Source: Phycisphaerales bacterium (lineage in GTDB: Bacteria; Planctomycetota; Phycisphaerae; Phycisphaerales; UBA1924). From it: DNA of 64,000 nucleotides. The stretch covers positions 1-64,000 of the forward strand of contig JAJDDC010000019.1 in the NCBI GenBank assembly GCA_029260515.1. Reading direction: 5' to 3'. This document shows, in pieces, positions 35,995-46,100 of this stretch; position 1 is the first letter of the stretch; each line of letters begins with the position of its first letter. The notes under the pieces were generated by a model. The model worked only from the letters and a program-made list of their open reading frames with translations, was not told the origin of the DNA and searched no databases. A program made the position numbers and the translations under genes.

Positions 35995-37670
35995 TCGCTG
36001 GCCTTGTCGGACTCCGGCTCTGGCGCTGAGCCGAGACCCTCGAAGGTGATCACGTCGTGCTCGCGCGTCGCGACGTCGATGCGGACGATCCGGTGGTTGT
36101 TGGTGTCGGCGACGAACAGGGTCGCCTTGCCGTCGGAGCCGACCGCGAGCGAGAGGCCCGCGGGCTCGTCGAGATCCAGGTCCGCGTGCGACCATGTCGT
36201 CGAGGACATCGTATGGGTGTCCACGTGCTTGATCTTGTTGTTGTACGTGTCGGCGACGAACAGCGTGTCGCCCAAGTCGCTCGGGAACAGTGTGACGCCC
36301 AGCGCGTGCTGGAGTTTCGCAACCCCCCTCACGCCGTCCACGTCGCCGAACTCGAAGAGCGACGAGTCCGTGAGCGGGCTCACGACCGAGCGCCCGATGA
36401 TCGTGTGTACCTCGTCGGAGTTGAACTCGAGGGCGCGGATCGCCGAGCCCTCGGAGTCGGCGAAGTAGAGGATGCCGGCGTCTGCCGAGAGCGCCAGGCC
36501 CGAGGGCTGGGCGAGGGCGGCCTTCATGGCGGGCCCGTCGTAGATGTTCTCGCGTCCGGAACCGGCGATCGCGCCCGCTTTGCCCGATCCCAAGTCCATC
36601 GACCAGAGCTGGTGTGTGCCCGCCATCGCGATGTAGAGCGTCTGGGATCCCTCGTCGAGGGCGAGGGCCCAGGGGGAGGCGAGGCCCTGGGCCGTGCCGT
36701 TCTTGCCGCCCTTGCGGTCGTAGGCCTGCTCGCCCGTGCCCGCGATGGTCGAGACGGCGCCCGTGCGGGCGTCGATCGCGCGGACCGCGTGGTTGCGCGT
36801 GTCGGCGACGTAGAGCGTGCCCGAGGCGCGGTCGTAGGCCATGCCCTGTGGGTCGTTAAAGGCCGCCATCGCGGCCGCACCGTCGTGGAACCCACGCTCG
36901 CCCGTGCCCACGATCCGATGCACACGCGCCATACCTTGTGCGTCGGGCCACGAGGCGATGATCACGCGGTCGTTGGACGAGTCGGCGACGAACAGGCGCC
37001 CCTCGCGATCGCCCGCCTGCGCGACGGCGAGCACCTTGCCCGGGTAGCGCAGGGGCGAGGAGGTCGGCGCCGCCGCCTCGGGCTCGATCTGAATGCGTTG
37101 CTCGGCGAGCGTGCCGTCCTCGCGTCCCTTGTCGAGGAGTTTCTGGATCGCCTCGTCGAGGACGTCGCGGTTGCCCTCGCCCGAGGCGACGCCGTAGACG
37201 TCGCCGGCGGTGTCGATGACCGCGAAGCTGGGCCACGAGCGGATGCCGTAGGACCGCCAGATCCGCATGCCCTCGTCCACAACGACCGGGTGCTGGATGT
37301 CGTAGCGGAGCATGGCGTCGCGGATCGCGTCGGGCTCGCCCTCGGCGTCGAACTTGGCCGAGTGGACGCCGATGACGACAACGGGTTCGTTCGCGTACTT
37401 CTCTTCCAGGTACTCGAGGTCGGGCAGGACGTGGATGCAGTTGATGCAGCAGTACGTCCAGAAATCGAGTACGACGACGTGCCCGCGCAGGTCGTCCTCC
37501 AGCGAGAGCGGGCGGTCGGTGTTGAGCCAGCCCTTGCTGGGCGCCAGCTCGGGCGCGGCGGCCTGGGCGCGGGCGACCGAGAGGGCGGCGGACGGGAACA
37601 TCCATGCGCCGGCGGCGGCGAGGAGGGCGCCGAGCGTCAGCGCCAGGGCGATGTGGTTCACGCGTCGCAT
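35991..37670 (-). CDS. Exported thioredoxin-fold / NHL-repeat protein
   Basis: 559 aa. A signal peptide covers about 1-36. A thioredoxin-like domain (about 45-190) carries DFWTYCCINCIHVLPDLEYLEEKY with the Cys-Cys-Ile-Asn-Cys motif (74-78), as in NHLRC2 proteins. NHL beta-propeller repeats fill about 215-540 (blades of the type GTLYVADTRNHAVRAIDARTG). The pairing is that of NHLRC2, whose biochemical role is unsettled. Here it is exported, so a periplasmic or surface redox-sensing or assembly role is possible. GGAG six bases upstream supports the start. Confidence 0.9.
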   Translation of the reverse strand: MRRVNHIALALTLGALLAAAGAWMFPSAALSVARAQAAAPELAPSKGWLNTDRPLSLEDDLRGHVVVLDFWTYCCINCIHVLPDLEYLEEKYANEPVVVIGVHSAKFDAEGEPDAIRDAMLRYDIQHPVVVDEGMRIWRSYGIRSWPSFAVIDTAGDVYGVASGEGNRDVLDEAIQKLLDKGREDGTLAEQRIQIEPEAAAPTSSPLRYPGKVLAVAQAGDREGRLFVADSSNDRVIIASWPDAQGMARVHRIVGTGERGFHDGAAAMAAFNDPQGMAYDRASGTLYVADTRNHAVRAIDARTGAVSTIAGTGEQAYDRKGGKNGTAQGLASPWALALDEGSQTLYIAMAGTHQLWSMDLGSGKAGAIAGSGRENIYDGPAMKAALAQPSGLALSADAGILYFADSEGSAIRALEFNSDEVHTIIGRSVVSPLTDSSLFEFGDVDGVRGVAKLQHALGVTLFPSDLGDTLFVADTYNNKIKHVDTHTMSSTTWSHADLDLDEPAGLSLAVGSDGKATLFVADTNNHRIVRIDVATREHDVITFEGLGSAPEPESDKASD

Positions 37671-37789
37671 CGTGGCTCCGTGCGATGGGTCGTGGGGCTG
37701 CGTTGGTGACGGTCACGAATCAGATCCATGCCCGCCAGCGGATTGTTCCCACGCCGGGTGGGCGTGCCGTCACGATCGATTAGAGCGGC

Positions 37790-38968
37790 TCAGGGCTCGA
37801 TATCGAGACGCTTGAACGGCACAACGCCCGGCGTGTCCACGGGCTCGGCCTGCCCGGCGCGGAGGGCGGCGATCAGCGCCCGCATGTCGTCGGGCACGGG
37901 CGCCGTGAAGGCGAGCGGCTCGCCCGTCGCGGGGTGCTCGAAGGCGAGCAGGGCGGCGTGGAGCATCTGGCGGTCGATCTCGCGCCCGCCCGCGAGCGTG
38001 AGCTTCCGCCCGGTGTACATCGTGTCGCCCACGATGGGCCAGCCCTCGGTGCTCAGGTGCACGCGGATCTGGTGGGTCCGCCCGGTCTTGAGCTCGAGTT
38101 CGACGAGCGAAAAGTCCTGGGCGCCGACCGGGCGGTCGTGGTCGCGGTACCGCTCGCGGACGCGGCAGATTGTCACGCTCGGCTTGCCCAGGTCGTCGTG
38201 GCGCACGACGTACTTCTCGCGGTACCCCTTCTCGCGCGACGGGTGCGGGCCCAGCGGCTTGTCGATGACCTGCGTGGACGGCTCGACGCGCCCCTGCACG
38301 ACCGCGAGGTAGCGCTTGTCCACGCTCCGGTGCTCGAACTGGCGCCCGATCTTCCAGTGCGCCTCGTCGGTCTTGGCGAAGACGATGCACCCGCTCGTGT
38401 CGCGGTCAAGGCGGTGGACCACGCCCGGTCGGGCGAACTGCTCGCCGACCGATGACAGCTCGCCCCCGGTGGGCGAGGCGTGGCGGAAGTGCCAGCTCAG
38501 GGCGTTGATCATCGTGCCGCGGAGTTCCGATCGGGCGGGGTGGACGATGATGTCGGGGCGCTTGTTGAGCACGATGATGTGCTCGTCCTCGAAGAGGATG
38601 TCGATGGGGATCTGCTCGGGCCTGATCGACTTGTCGGCCGGCGGCGGGAGCGAGACCGTCACCTCGTCGTTCTCGCGCAGGCGGGTCGAGGCCTTGGCCT
38701 CGCGCCCGTTGACTTCGACGGCGCCCGACTCGATGAGCCGCTGGAGCTGGTTGCGGCTCATAAACGTGATGCGGCTGGTCAGGTAGCGGTCCAGACGGGC
38801 CTTGAGGTCGCGCTGGAGTTCGAAAGTCACACGGACGTTGTGCGCTTCGTCCTCGCCCGCATCCTCGTCGCGGGTGCGGCTGGCGATCTGCTCGAACGCG
38901 CGGCGCACCGCCTCGGGGTCCACCTTCCCCCCGGGCAGGATCAGCCCCCGCTCGTCGGGCTCGCGCAT
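37790..38968 (-). CDS. RluA-family 23S rRNA pseudouridine synthase (RluD-like)
   Basis: 392 aa. After an acidic N-terminal extension of about 45 residues comes an S4 RNA-binding domain (about 56-110), then the catalytic domain with VVHRLDRDTSGCIVFAK; Asp-188 is the catalytic residue. TGRTHQIRVHL and GDTMY complete the RluA/RluD signature. It probably isomerises uridines in helix 69 of 23S rRNA, though the exact target cannot be told from sequence. Its ATG overlaps the preceding gene's TGA by one base. Confidence 0.93.
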   Translation of the reverse strand: MREPDERGLILPGGKVDPEAVRRAFEQIASRTRDEDAGEDEAHNVRVTFELQRDLKARLDRYLTSRITFMSRNQLQRLIESGAVEVNGREAKASTRLRENDEVTVSLPPPADKSIRPEQIPIDILFEDEHIIVLNKRPDIIVHPARSELRGTMINALSWHFRHASPTGGELSSVGEQFARPGVVHRLDRDTSGCIVFAKTDEAHWKIGRQFEHRSVDKRYLAVVQGRVEPSTQVIDKPLGPHPSREKGYREKYVVRHDDLGKPSVTICRVRERYRDHDRPVGAQDFSLVELELKTGRTHQIRVHLSTEGWPIVGDTMYTGRKLTLAGGREIDRQMLHAALLAFEHPATGEPLAFTAPVPDDMRALIAALRAGQAEPVDTPGVVPFKRLDIEP

Positions 38969-39867
38969 CAGGGCTGGTCGGGATCGTCCGCCGGCGGGGC
39001 CGCGTCGTCGCCCGCCGGTGGCGACCCCTCGCCCGCGTCGTCGGACTCGGCGGGTTCACCCGCGTCCGGATCGACCGGCGCCGGCGCCGCCTCTTCCGGG
39101 TCGGGCATCAGGTCTGGCGCGGGCTCGGGCTCGGGCGGCGCGGGCAGCTCGGGCAGGTCGGCGCGTGCGAGCAGGGGCCCGGGTGCTTCGGTCGTCAGCG
39201 ACTCGGTGCGCGAGCGGGCCAGGCGGGCAATGGCGGGGAACCCGGCCTGCTCGGCCAGCTCGACGACCAGGTCGAGCTGTTCGCGGGCGCGGTCGGCCTC
39301 GCCCTTGGTCTCGTAGACCGCGGCGAGCCCGAACGCCGCGTTGATCGCCAGCGTCTGCTTGCCTTCCTTGCCGCGCGTCGCGTCGAGCACGGAGGCGTAG
39401 AGCGACTGGGCCTGGTCGAGGAAGCGGGAACGCTCCTCGTCAGAGAGCAGCTCGCCCTCGGAGTTGACGTTGCCATCGGGGTCGATCTGGCCGACGCTGC
39501 CGTCGTTGTTGATCTGTGCGCCCGAGCGGATGCCCATGCGGACCGAGTCGAGCAGGACGTCGGCGCTCTTGATACGGGCCAGCTCGGCGACGGACTCGAC
39601 CCCCTCGTACTCGTCGGCGACACGTCGCAGCGCGTCGGGGTTCGGGTTCGCGCCACCGCCGGCGCCCTCGAGGGCCGCGAACGCCTCGTTGACCTTGGCG
39701 ACGCGCTGGCGTTCGAGCCACTGCATGCCCGCGTAGATCAGGGCGGCGACCGCCAGGGCCATCAGGATCCACGACCCCCACTTCTGGAGGAAGTCCACGA
39801 GGTCCTGGTTGATCCGGGAGTCTTCGAGGCCGGCGCCGGCCTTGATCTGCTGTTGACGTTCGTCCAT
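38968..39867 (-). CDS. YfgM-like membrane-anchored TPR protein
   Basis: 299 aa from ATG 39867 (GAGG upstream). A cytoplasmic N-terminus of about 30 residues, one membrane segment (about 31-50, WILMALAVAALIYAGM), then a TPR-like helical domain (50-225) and an acidic Pro-rich tail (about 235-299). The layout matches YfgM, an ancillary SecYEG/periplasmic-chaperone partner in E. coli. An internal stretch DGSVGQIDPDGNVNSEGELL is an odd insertion between helices. It is co-transcribed with the pseudouridine synthase. Confidence 0.8.
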   Translation of the reverse strand: MDERQQQIKAGAGLEDSRINQDLVDFLQKWGSWILMALAVAALIYAGMQWLERQRVAKVNEAFAALEGAGGGANPNPDALRRVADEYEGVESVAELARIKSADVLLDSVRMGIRSGAQINNDGSVGQIDPDGNVNSEGELLSDEERSRFLDQAQSLYASVLDATRGKEGKQTLAINAAFGLAAVYETKGEADRAREQLDLVVELAEQAGFPAIARLARSRTESLTTEAPGPLLARADLPELPAPPEPEPAPDLMPDPEEAAPAPVDPDAGEPAESDDAGEGSPPAGDDAAPPADDPDQP

Positions 39868-39907
39868 TGGGGCCTCTTGCGCGGCTCTGGCGGGCTGGGC
39901 CGCAATG

Positions 39908-40933
39908 CTAGGGGCGCGGGTTGGGCGGGGCCCAGAACCGCCACGGACGCGGGTCGCCCAACGCCGCGTCCGGGACGAGGGCGGCTCGGACCGCCGCGGC
40001 CAGTTCCGCCAGCCCCTCGCCCCGAACCGCGCAGACCCGGGCGTCGTGCCCGCCCTGCGCCTCGCCCAGGTCCGCCCGCGTCGCGATCCGGAGAACAGGC
40101 GTGCCGACGCGTAGCGGCAGGGAGGACGGATCGGGGGCGGGGGCCGTCGCGTCGTTGCACACGAGCACGAGGTCGGCGATCGCGAGCGCTCCGCGCGCCG
40201 CGCGCTGGGCGTCGCGCCCAAGGTTGTCCCCGGCGTCCGCGATGCCGGGGGTGTCGAGGTAGTGGACGGCCAGGCCGTCGAGCTCGAGGACAACCCCGAC
40301 GCTGTCGCGTGTCACGCCCGGCTCGTCGGCGACGATCGAGACCGACCGCCCGGCCAGGGCGTTGACAAGGGTGGACTTGCCCACGTTGGGCGCGCCGACC
40401 GCGACGAGGAGGGGTGGGTGGATCAGGCGCCCGAGCGCCGCGCCGTCGGCGAGTTGGTCGTCGGGCGCGTCCTCGTCCACGCCCGACCAGCGCCTCGGCT
40501 GGTCGAGCAGCAGGTCGATCGCCCTCGGGCTCGCGGCCCGGGCCAGCGCGTCGAGCATCCTCGCCTCGACCACCGACGACGCCTCGGGGTACATCGCGAC
40601 CGGGTCGAACGCGTCCGCCCGCCTGAGTCCGACACGCTCGAGTTCGTCCGAGAGGCGGCGCACAAGGTGGCGCCCGCCGTGGGGCGTTATATCAACGCGG
40701 TCCTGGCTCCATCTTGCGGCCAGCCCCCGGTCCACGCCCAGCAGATCCGCGAGGCGGACCTCGCCCACGCGCAACGCGGGCAGACCCAACGCCTCGAGCG
40801 TCGCGTCCATGTCCTGCGCGTGGATCGAGACCACTGCGATCGCGCCCGGGGCGGCGCTCGACGTCGCGATGGTGTGGCGGGCGTCGCCCGCGCGTGTCGT
40901 GTCCACGGGTTCAGGCGTCGTCGGCGAGTGCAT
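39908..40933 (-). CDS. Truncated MnmE-like GTPase
   Basis: 341 aa, against about 450 for MnmE. The N-terminus [17 protein letters not shown] (21-37) and [13 protein letters not shown] (86-98) match the MnmE tetrahydrofolate-binding domain. The helical domain before the G domain is short (about 120-175). The G domain has G1 GAPNVGKS (180-187), G3 DTPG (227-230) and a degenerate G4 TRAD (285-288) in place of NKxD. The C-terminal helices and the C-x-G-K-[FI]-C motif that MnmE needs for tRNA modification are absent. The ATG overlaps coaX by 23 bases; GTG at 40906 would avoid that. MnmG, the usual partner, is at 60696. Confidence 0.83.
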   Translation of the reverse strand: MHSPTTPEPVDTTRAGDARHTIATSSAAPGAIAVVSIHAQDMDATLEALGLPALRVGEVRLADLLGVDRGLAARWSQDRVDITPHGGRHLVRRLSDELERVGLRRADAFDPVAMYPEASSVVEARMLDALARAASPRAIDLLLDQPRRWSGVDEDAPDDQLADGAALGRLIHPPLLVAVGAPNVGKSTLVNALAGRSVSIVADEPGVTRDSVGVVLELDGLAVHYLDTPGIADAGDNLGRDAQRAARGALAIADLVLVCNDATAPAPDPSSLPLRVGTPVLRIATRADLGEAQGGHDARVCAVRGEGLAELAAAVRAALVPDAALGDPRPWRFWAPPNPRP

Positions 40934-41687
40934 CGGGGGCGCCGGCCTTCTCGACGCATGCGTGGATACCCACGAGCTGGAGGTCGGGCACGAAGTGCTC
41001 GATCAGCCCGTCGTCCTCGAGCACGCCCATGTCCCCGCCGGTCGCGATGATCTGGGGGTAGCCCTCGTAAAAATCTGCGTACCGCTCGGCGGCGAATCGG
41101 ACCAGGCCGCGGACCGCGTACGACACGCCCAGACGCATCGCGTGGACGGTGTCGAGGCCGAATGGCCCGCGCTCCGAATCGGGCGACTCGTACCGGAGCG
41201 AGGGGAGGGCGGCGGTCTGCTCGTGCAGTGCACGGAGCATCATGTTCAGGCCCGGGGCGATGACCCCGCCGTGGAACACGCCCTGGCCGTCCACGAAGTC
41301 CACGCTGACGGCGGTGCCCACGTCCACGATCACGCACGCCTGCTCGGCAACCGCGTACGCGCCCATCGCGTTGAGCACGCGGTCCTGGCCCAGGGTCGAG
41401 GCGTCGTCGAGCGTGTGGCTCAGGCGGACGGGCACGTCGCGCCCGATGCGTGCCGGGCTCGCGCCCGCCGCGCCCAGGGCACGCTCCAGCTCGCCCGCGA
41501 CCGGGTCGTTGACCGACGCGATGACGGGGACGGCGTCGGGGGCGGCCTCGACCAGCTCGCGGGCCCGGGCCAGCAGGTCGTCGGGGTCGTTGTTGACGAC
41601 GGTCTGTGTCCGCGTCGGCTCGCCCGCGTCGAACAGGCCCAGGCGTGTGCGGGTGTTGCCGACGGCGATGGCGATCAGGCGTGCCAT
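40911..41687 (-). CDS. coaX: Type III pantothenate kinase
   Basis: 258 aa. It phosphorylates pantothenate, the first step of CoA synthesis. An ASKHA fold is evident: the opening strand reads [15 protein letters not shown] (5-19), where the usual DxGNT has Ala-8 instead of Asp; [11 protein letters not shown] (100-110) supplies the catalytic Asp-102; [12 protein letters not shown] (122-133) and GGVIAPG (140-146) follow. The Asp-to-Ala change in the phosphate loop is worth noting, since the rest is well kept. TAGGCT six bases upstream indicates a leaderless mRNA. It is followed by the MnmE-like gene. Confidence 0.9.
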   Translation of the reverse strand: MARLIAIAVGNTRTRLGLFDAGEPTRTQTVVNNDPDDLLARARELVEAAPDAVPVIASVNDPVAGELERALGAAGASPARIGRDVPVRLSHTLDDASTLGQDRVLNAMGAYAVAEQACVIVDVGTAVSVDFVDGQGVFHGGVIAPGLNMMLRALHEQTAALPSLRYESPDSERGPFGLDTVHAMRLGVSYAVRGLVRFAAERYADFYEGYPQIIATGGDMGVLEDDGLIEHFVPDLQLVGIHACVEKAGAPDALADDA

Positions 41688-41693
41688 GCGACA

Positions 41694-41699
41694 AGCCTA
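41694..41699 (-). promoter_or_regulatory. -10 hexamer TAGGCT, leaderless coaX start
   Basis: On the minus strand TAGGCT ends six bases before the ATG at 41687. It sits in a 79-base divergent gap shared with the gene at 41767, whose own candidate is TACGCT near 41727. Confidence 0.6.
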
Positions 41700-41766
41700 C
41701 GCCCGCCGGGGGGTGGGGCCGGTGTCTACGCTGGGACGCCGAACACCGGAGGGGGTCCACGCCCGG

Positions 41767-42771
41767 ATGAGCCGATGCCAGCTCGATGACAGCCTGACTC
41801 GCCTGGAGGTGGGCGCGGTACGTTTCCCGCTGGGTGTGTACCCGGTCGAGGCGATCGAACCGCTGCAGGGGTACCTGCTCGAGTTCGAGCCCTCCGACGG
41901 CGACGAGGGCGAGGGCGAGTGGGAGGAGTGGCCCGACCGGTACGTGTTCGACATCGTGATCACGTCCGAGCGGGTCGAGCCGTTGTGCCGCCAGCTGTTC
42001 GCGCTGCTGCCCGGGCGCGTCTACCCGATCCTGGACTACATCGGGCACGACGCGTACCGCGAGATCGACCCGTACATCGGGTACGACCTGATCGGCCAGG
42101 ACCGGTTCATGGACGCGGTCCGGCGCTTCCGAGATTTCTTCTACGAGGACGGGATGGTGGGCTTCGGCGCCCAGTGCGACGACCCGTTCGCGTACGTGTT
42201 CGTGGACGAGCACAAGATCGTTACCGTCCGTGTGCCGCCCGAGCTCAAGGAATCGGTCGAGCAGATCCTCCGGGCATTCGATCTCGAGGAGGTCCCCGAG
42301 CCGCGGGGCGCGGACGCGGCGGCCCACGAGCACCGGGGCGTGCTGCTCGCGCCGCAGGACCGCCCGGAGTTGATGAACGGTGAAGAAATCGTCGAGCGGC
42401 TCCGCGACGAATGGCGTCTGGTGCTGAACGTGGACGCGGAGCACAACCTGGACGACGAGGGCGAGGATCTGGGGGTCACCGACTGGCGGTGCCTGGTTCG
42501 GTGTGCCACGGAGAACGAACCGCGTGAGCGGTACGCCGAGGTGCTCGTGCGGGGGGCCTCGCTGGTGGAGGCCGAGGACCTCGCGAGCGAGGCGGCATCG
42601 GACCGGATCGACCGCGACAAGGCCGGTTCCTGGGTGGATCTGGTGATCGTGGCGGCGGACCGGATGGCGCCCGAGCAGGCGCAAGAGGTGCTCGCCGCGG
42701 CCAGGCAGGCGGGGGGGGCCGACGGGGGCAAAGACGCGGGGCGGGGCGTCCTGAGCATGCGATGGCTGTGA
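41767..42771 (+). CDS. Acidic two-part protein, function unknown
   Basis: 334 aa from ATG 41767, with GGAGGGGG about 11-18 bases upstream. Very acidic throughout. Residues 1-180 include aromatic strands (LPGRVYPILDYIGHDAYREIDPYIGYD, then FGAQCDDPFAYVFVDEHKIVTVRV) and look like one alpha/beta domain. Residues 200-320 form a second, with WRCLVRCATENEPRERYAEVLVRG. No signal peptide, membrane segment or catalytic motif is evident. I do not recognise the family. It stands alone, divergent from coaX. Confidence 0.75.
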   Translation: MSRCQLDDSLTRLEVGAVRFPLGVYPVEAIEPLQGYLLEFEPSDGDEGEGEWEEWPDRYVFDIVITSERVEPLCRQLFALLPGRVYPILDYIGHDAYREIDPYIGYDLIGQDRFMDAVRRFRDFFYEDGMVGFGAQCDDPFAYVFVDEHKIVTVRVPPELKESVEQILRAFDLEEVPEPRGADAAAHEHRGVLLAPQDRPELMNGEEIVERLRDEWRLVLNVDAEHNLDDEGEDLGVTDWRCLVRCATENEPRERYAEVLVRGASLVEAEDLASEAASDRIDRDKAGSWVDLVIVAADRMAPEQAQEVLAAARQAGGADGGKDAGRGVLSMRWL

Positions 42772-43147
42772 AGAGGGGAGGGAACCGTGGGCCTGACGCC
42801 GGCGAACGGTCGGGAGCCGGATGTGTCCGCGGCCCCGCATCCACGGACCAGGCACAGGCCCCTGTGGGGGGGCCCGCCGGGGGCAAGAACGGGAAAGTCG
42901 CCCCCAGAGGTTTGCGATCCCTAGCGAGCGTGGGTATCTTCTCGGCCCTGGGCCGAGACAGGTCCACGACGCCCAGGGGACCGGGCCAGGCCCGGGGCCT
43001 CGCCGGCGACAACTGCGGGCCGGGTCAGTGACGCCGAACGCTGACCTGTCCGCCGGCCATGACCGGCGCACGGATGGACCCGCACGAGGCAGGCGCATGA
43101 GGCGCCGCAACACACCACGAACTTCCTTCTGTCCTGTGGAGATCGGG
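42772..43147 (+). promoter_or_regulatory. Leader and promoter region of the secretin gene
   Basis: 376 bases without a gene. A good housekeeping-type promoter is present: TTGCGA (42912-42917), a 17-base spacer, TATCTT (42935-42940). Transcription would start near 42947 and give a leader of about 200 bases. The initial transcribed region overlaps a strong hairpin, TCTCGGCC/GGCCGAGA with a 3-base loop (42940-42958). I looked for known riboswitch cores and saw none. Confidence 0.6.
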
Positions 43148-46100
43148 ATGACACACAACGCGTATGGCGCCGCTCGTTCCCTCGTGCTCGCGGCCGCGAT
43201 GTTCTCGGGCGGTACGTTCCCGGCGACGGCCCTCGCGGGGCCTGAGCCCGGCGCGACGCAGGGCGAACCGCGGGTCGTGCTCGAGCGCGCCGGCGAGCTG
43301 ATGACCAGCGGGAAGCTGATCCAGGCCCGCGCGATGCTCAACGAGCTCTCCAGGGCCTCGGCACAGCTCCCGATGAGCGACGCCGAGAGCAAGCGTCACT
43401 TCGAACTCATCGTGCAGGTCGAGCGCCGCCTGAACGCGTGCGACCCAATCGACGTTAACCTGCAGAAGGCCGAGCATGCTCTCATGCTCGAGGATCTGGT
43501 CGCGGCCGAGCGCTATGCCCGGTCCGTGTCCCGGGCCCCCCGCGCGACCAACGACCAGGCCGAGGCGGCCCAGACGGTGCTGACGCTGGCCCAGGGGCAG
43601 CGACGCGCGATGGCGCCCGCGATGGCCGGGCTGGCCGACGCCGCCCTCGCGGCGTTCGAGGCCCGCGACTACGCGACGTCGAAGGCGGCGCTGCAGCGGG
43701 TGAGCCGCGTCGGCGCGGACATCGGCGCCGACCGCCAGGTCCGCGTCGAGCGGACGCTCGATCGGATCGTCGAGCTGGAGCTGGCGACGGGCGAGAGCTT
43801 CGAGACCGACCGCGTTGACCTGGGCGTGCTCGAGCTCGAGCCGGGCGCCGGCGCCGACTGGCTCGTCGCCCAGCCCGAGGACTCGGGCGTGACCGAGGTC
43901 ACGCCGACCGACGACGCAACGCCCGCGGCCCAACCGGCCGCGGACCCGGGCGTGGAGCTGGTCGAGGTGGACGTCTCGCAGCCGGACCTGCAGGAGGCGG
44001 CGAGGGACTACCAGGCCCACACGCTGATGCAGGAGGCGGACCAGGCCTTCGACGCCAGCCGGTACAACGACGCGGCCGACAAGTACCAGACCCTGCTGGC
44101 CCAGCACGCGGTGTACCTGGACGAGTCGGAGCTGGCGCACGTCCGGTCGCGTCTGAACATGGCCAACGCCGAGCTGAACCGCCAGCCGGGCGACCAGCCG
44201 CTTCTCGACACGATCACCGACCGCGGCCTGGCGAAGCAACGTGCCGAGGCGCAGTACGCGAACCAGATCGAGCAGGCGCGTCGGGCGCTGAGCACGGGCG
44301 ACCCCGCGTCGGCACGCAACCTGGCGGCCCAGGCGCAGCTGACGGTCAACCAGAACGCCTCGCTGCTCGACGAGTCCACAGTCGAGGCGTACAACGACGA
44401 GATCGCGGGCCTGCGGGCGCAGATCGACCAGCGCGAGGAGCAGATCCGCATCCAGGCGCAGACCGACCGCGACCGGATCATCGCCGACCAGGCCCGGAAC
44501 GACCTGGCCCAGCAGCGGGCCGAACGCGACCAGGAGATCGTCGCGCTGCTCGAGCGGGTGCGTGAGCTGCAGGTCGAGATGAAGTACCGCGAATCGCTGG
44601 ACGTGATCGACCAGATCCTGTTCCTGGACCCGATCAACCCCGCGGGCCTGCTGCTGCGTGACGTGATCGAGGACACGATCATCTACGTTGAGTACATGAA
44701 GATCCAGCGGGACAAGAAGCACGGCTACGCCAGCGAGTTGGTCGAGAACGACCGGGCGCTCATCATCCCCGAGCGGATCGTCGCGTACCCGGACGACTGG
44801 CCAGCGATCAGCTTCAGGCGGGGCGAGCCGAGCCAGTTCGCCGAGAGCGCCGCCAACCGGGCCGCGCTCGCCTCCATCGAGGAGAAGAGCACCCAGATCA
44901 CGTTCGACGACAACCCGCTGATCGACGTGCTCGCGTTCGTCGAGTCGATCGCCGGCGTGAACATGGACATCGACTGGGTCAGCCTCGAGGACGTGGGCGT
45001 TGACCGCGAGACGCCCGTCAGCCTCCGCCTCAACAACGTGACCATCGAGACCGCGCTCAACCGCGTGCTCGAGAAGGTGTCGGACCCCGACCTGCCCGCG
45101 GGGTGGTCGATCGAGGACGGCATCCTGACCATCGCCTCCGACGAGGTCCTGCGCCGCAACACCTCGCTCGAGCTCTACGACATCCGCGACCTGCTCATCG
45201 AGATCCCGGACTACTCCGACGCGCCCGAGTTCGACCTCCAGTCTGTGCTCCAGTCCTCGCAGGGCGGCGGCGGCGGCGGCGGCCAGAGCCCCTTCTCGGG
45301 CCAGACACAGGACCGCGAGATCCGCCCACGCGACGAGCGCGTCCAGGAGATCGTGGACATCGTCCAGGCGACCATCGATCCCGACGGCTGGACCGACCTG
45401 GGCGGGGACACCTCTTCCATCCAGGAACTCAACGGCAACCTCGTCATCACCTCGACGCCCAAGATCCACAGGCAGATCAACGGGCTGCTGGGCAAGCTCC
45501 GACAGGTCCGCTCGCTGCAGATCAACGTCGAGACCCGCTTCCTGCTCGTCAACCAGGACTTCTTCGAGCAGATCGGCTTCGACCTCGACGTCGTCTGGAA
45601 TGCGCAGAGCAACCTCTCGCGGGCCGCGCGCACGTTCGACCCGGGCCTCTACCCCTCCGACTTCTTCGACCCCGAGTCCGGGCGCCCGCGCCGCTTCGTC
45701 GGCTCGGGCCTGTTCGACCTCGACGGCGACGGCACCGTCGAGGGCGTCGTGCCCGGCGGCGACTTGGTCCCGTTCTTCGGGCCCGACCTGGTCGGCGACG
45801 AGTTCACACCCGTCCAGACCGCCCAGAACTCTCTTGGCATCACCAACGCGCTGGCCGCCTCCAACGCCTTCGCGGGCAACATCCTGGGCATGGGCCCGGC
45901 CCTGTCGATCGCGGGCACATTCCTCGACGACGTCCAGGTGGACTTCCTGGTCCAGGCGACACAGGCCGACCAGCGATCGGTCACCCTGACCGCGCCCCGC
46001 CTGACGTTCACCAACGGCCAGTTCGCCAACGTCGTGGTCGCGACGCAGACCGCGTTCGTCTCGGGCCTGACCCCGGTCGTGTCCGACTCGGCCGCCGCCT

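Noticed and set aside
39908-40933. Der (EngA) identity, suggested by the adjacent YfgM-like gene
   Set aside because: There is one G domain, not two, and the N-terminus matches MnmE; bamB is also absent.
42772-43147. Riboswitch in the secretin leader
   Set aside because: No core of the c-di-GMP, cobalamin, SAM or TPP classes could be matched; only a simple hairpin is evident.
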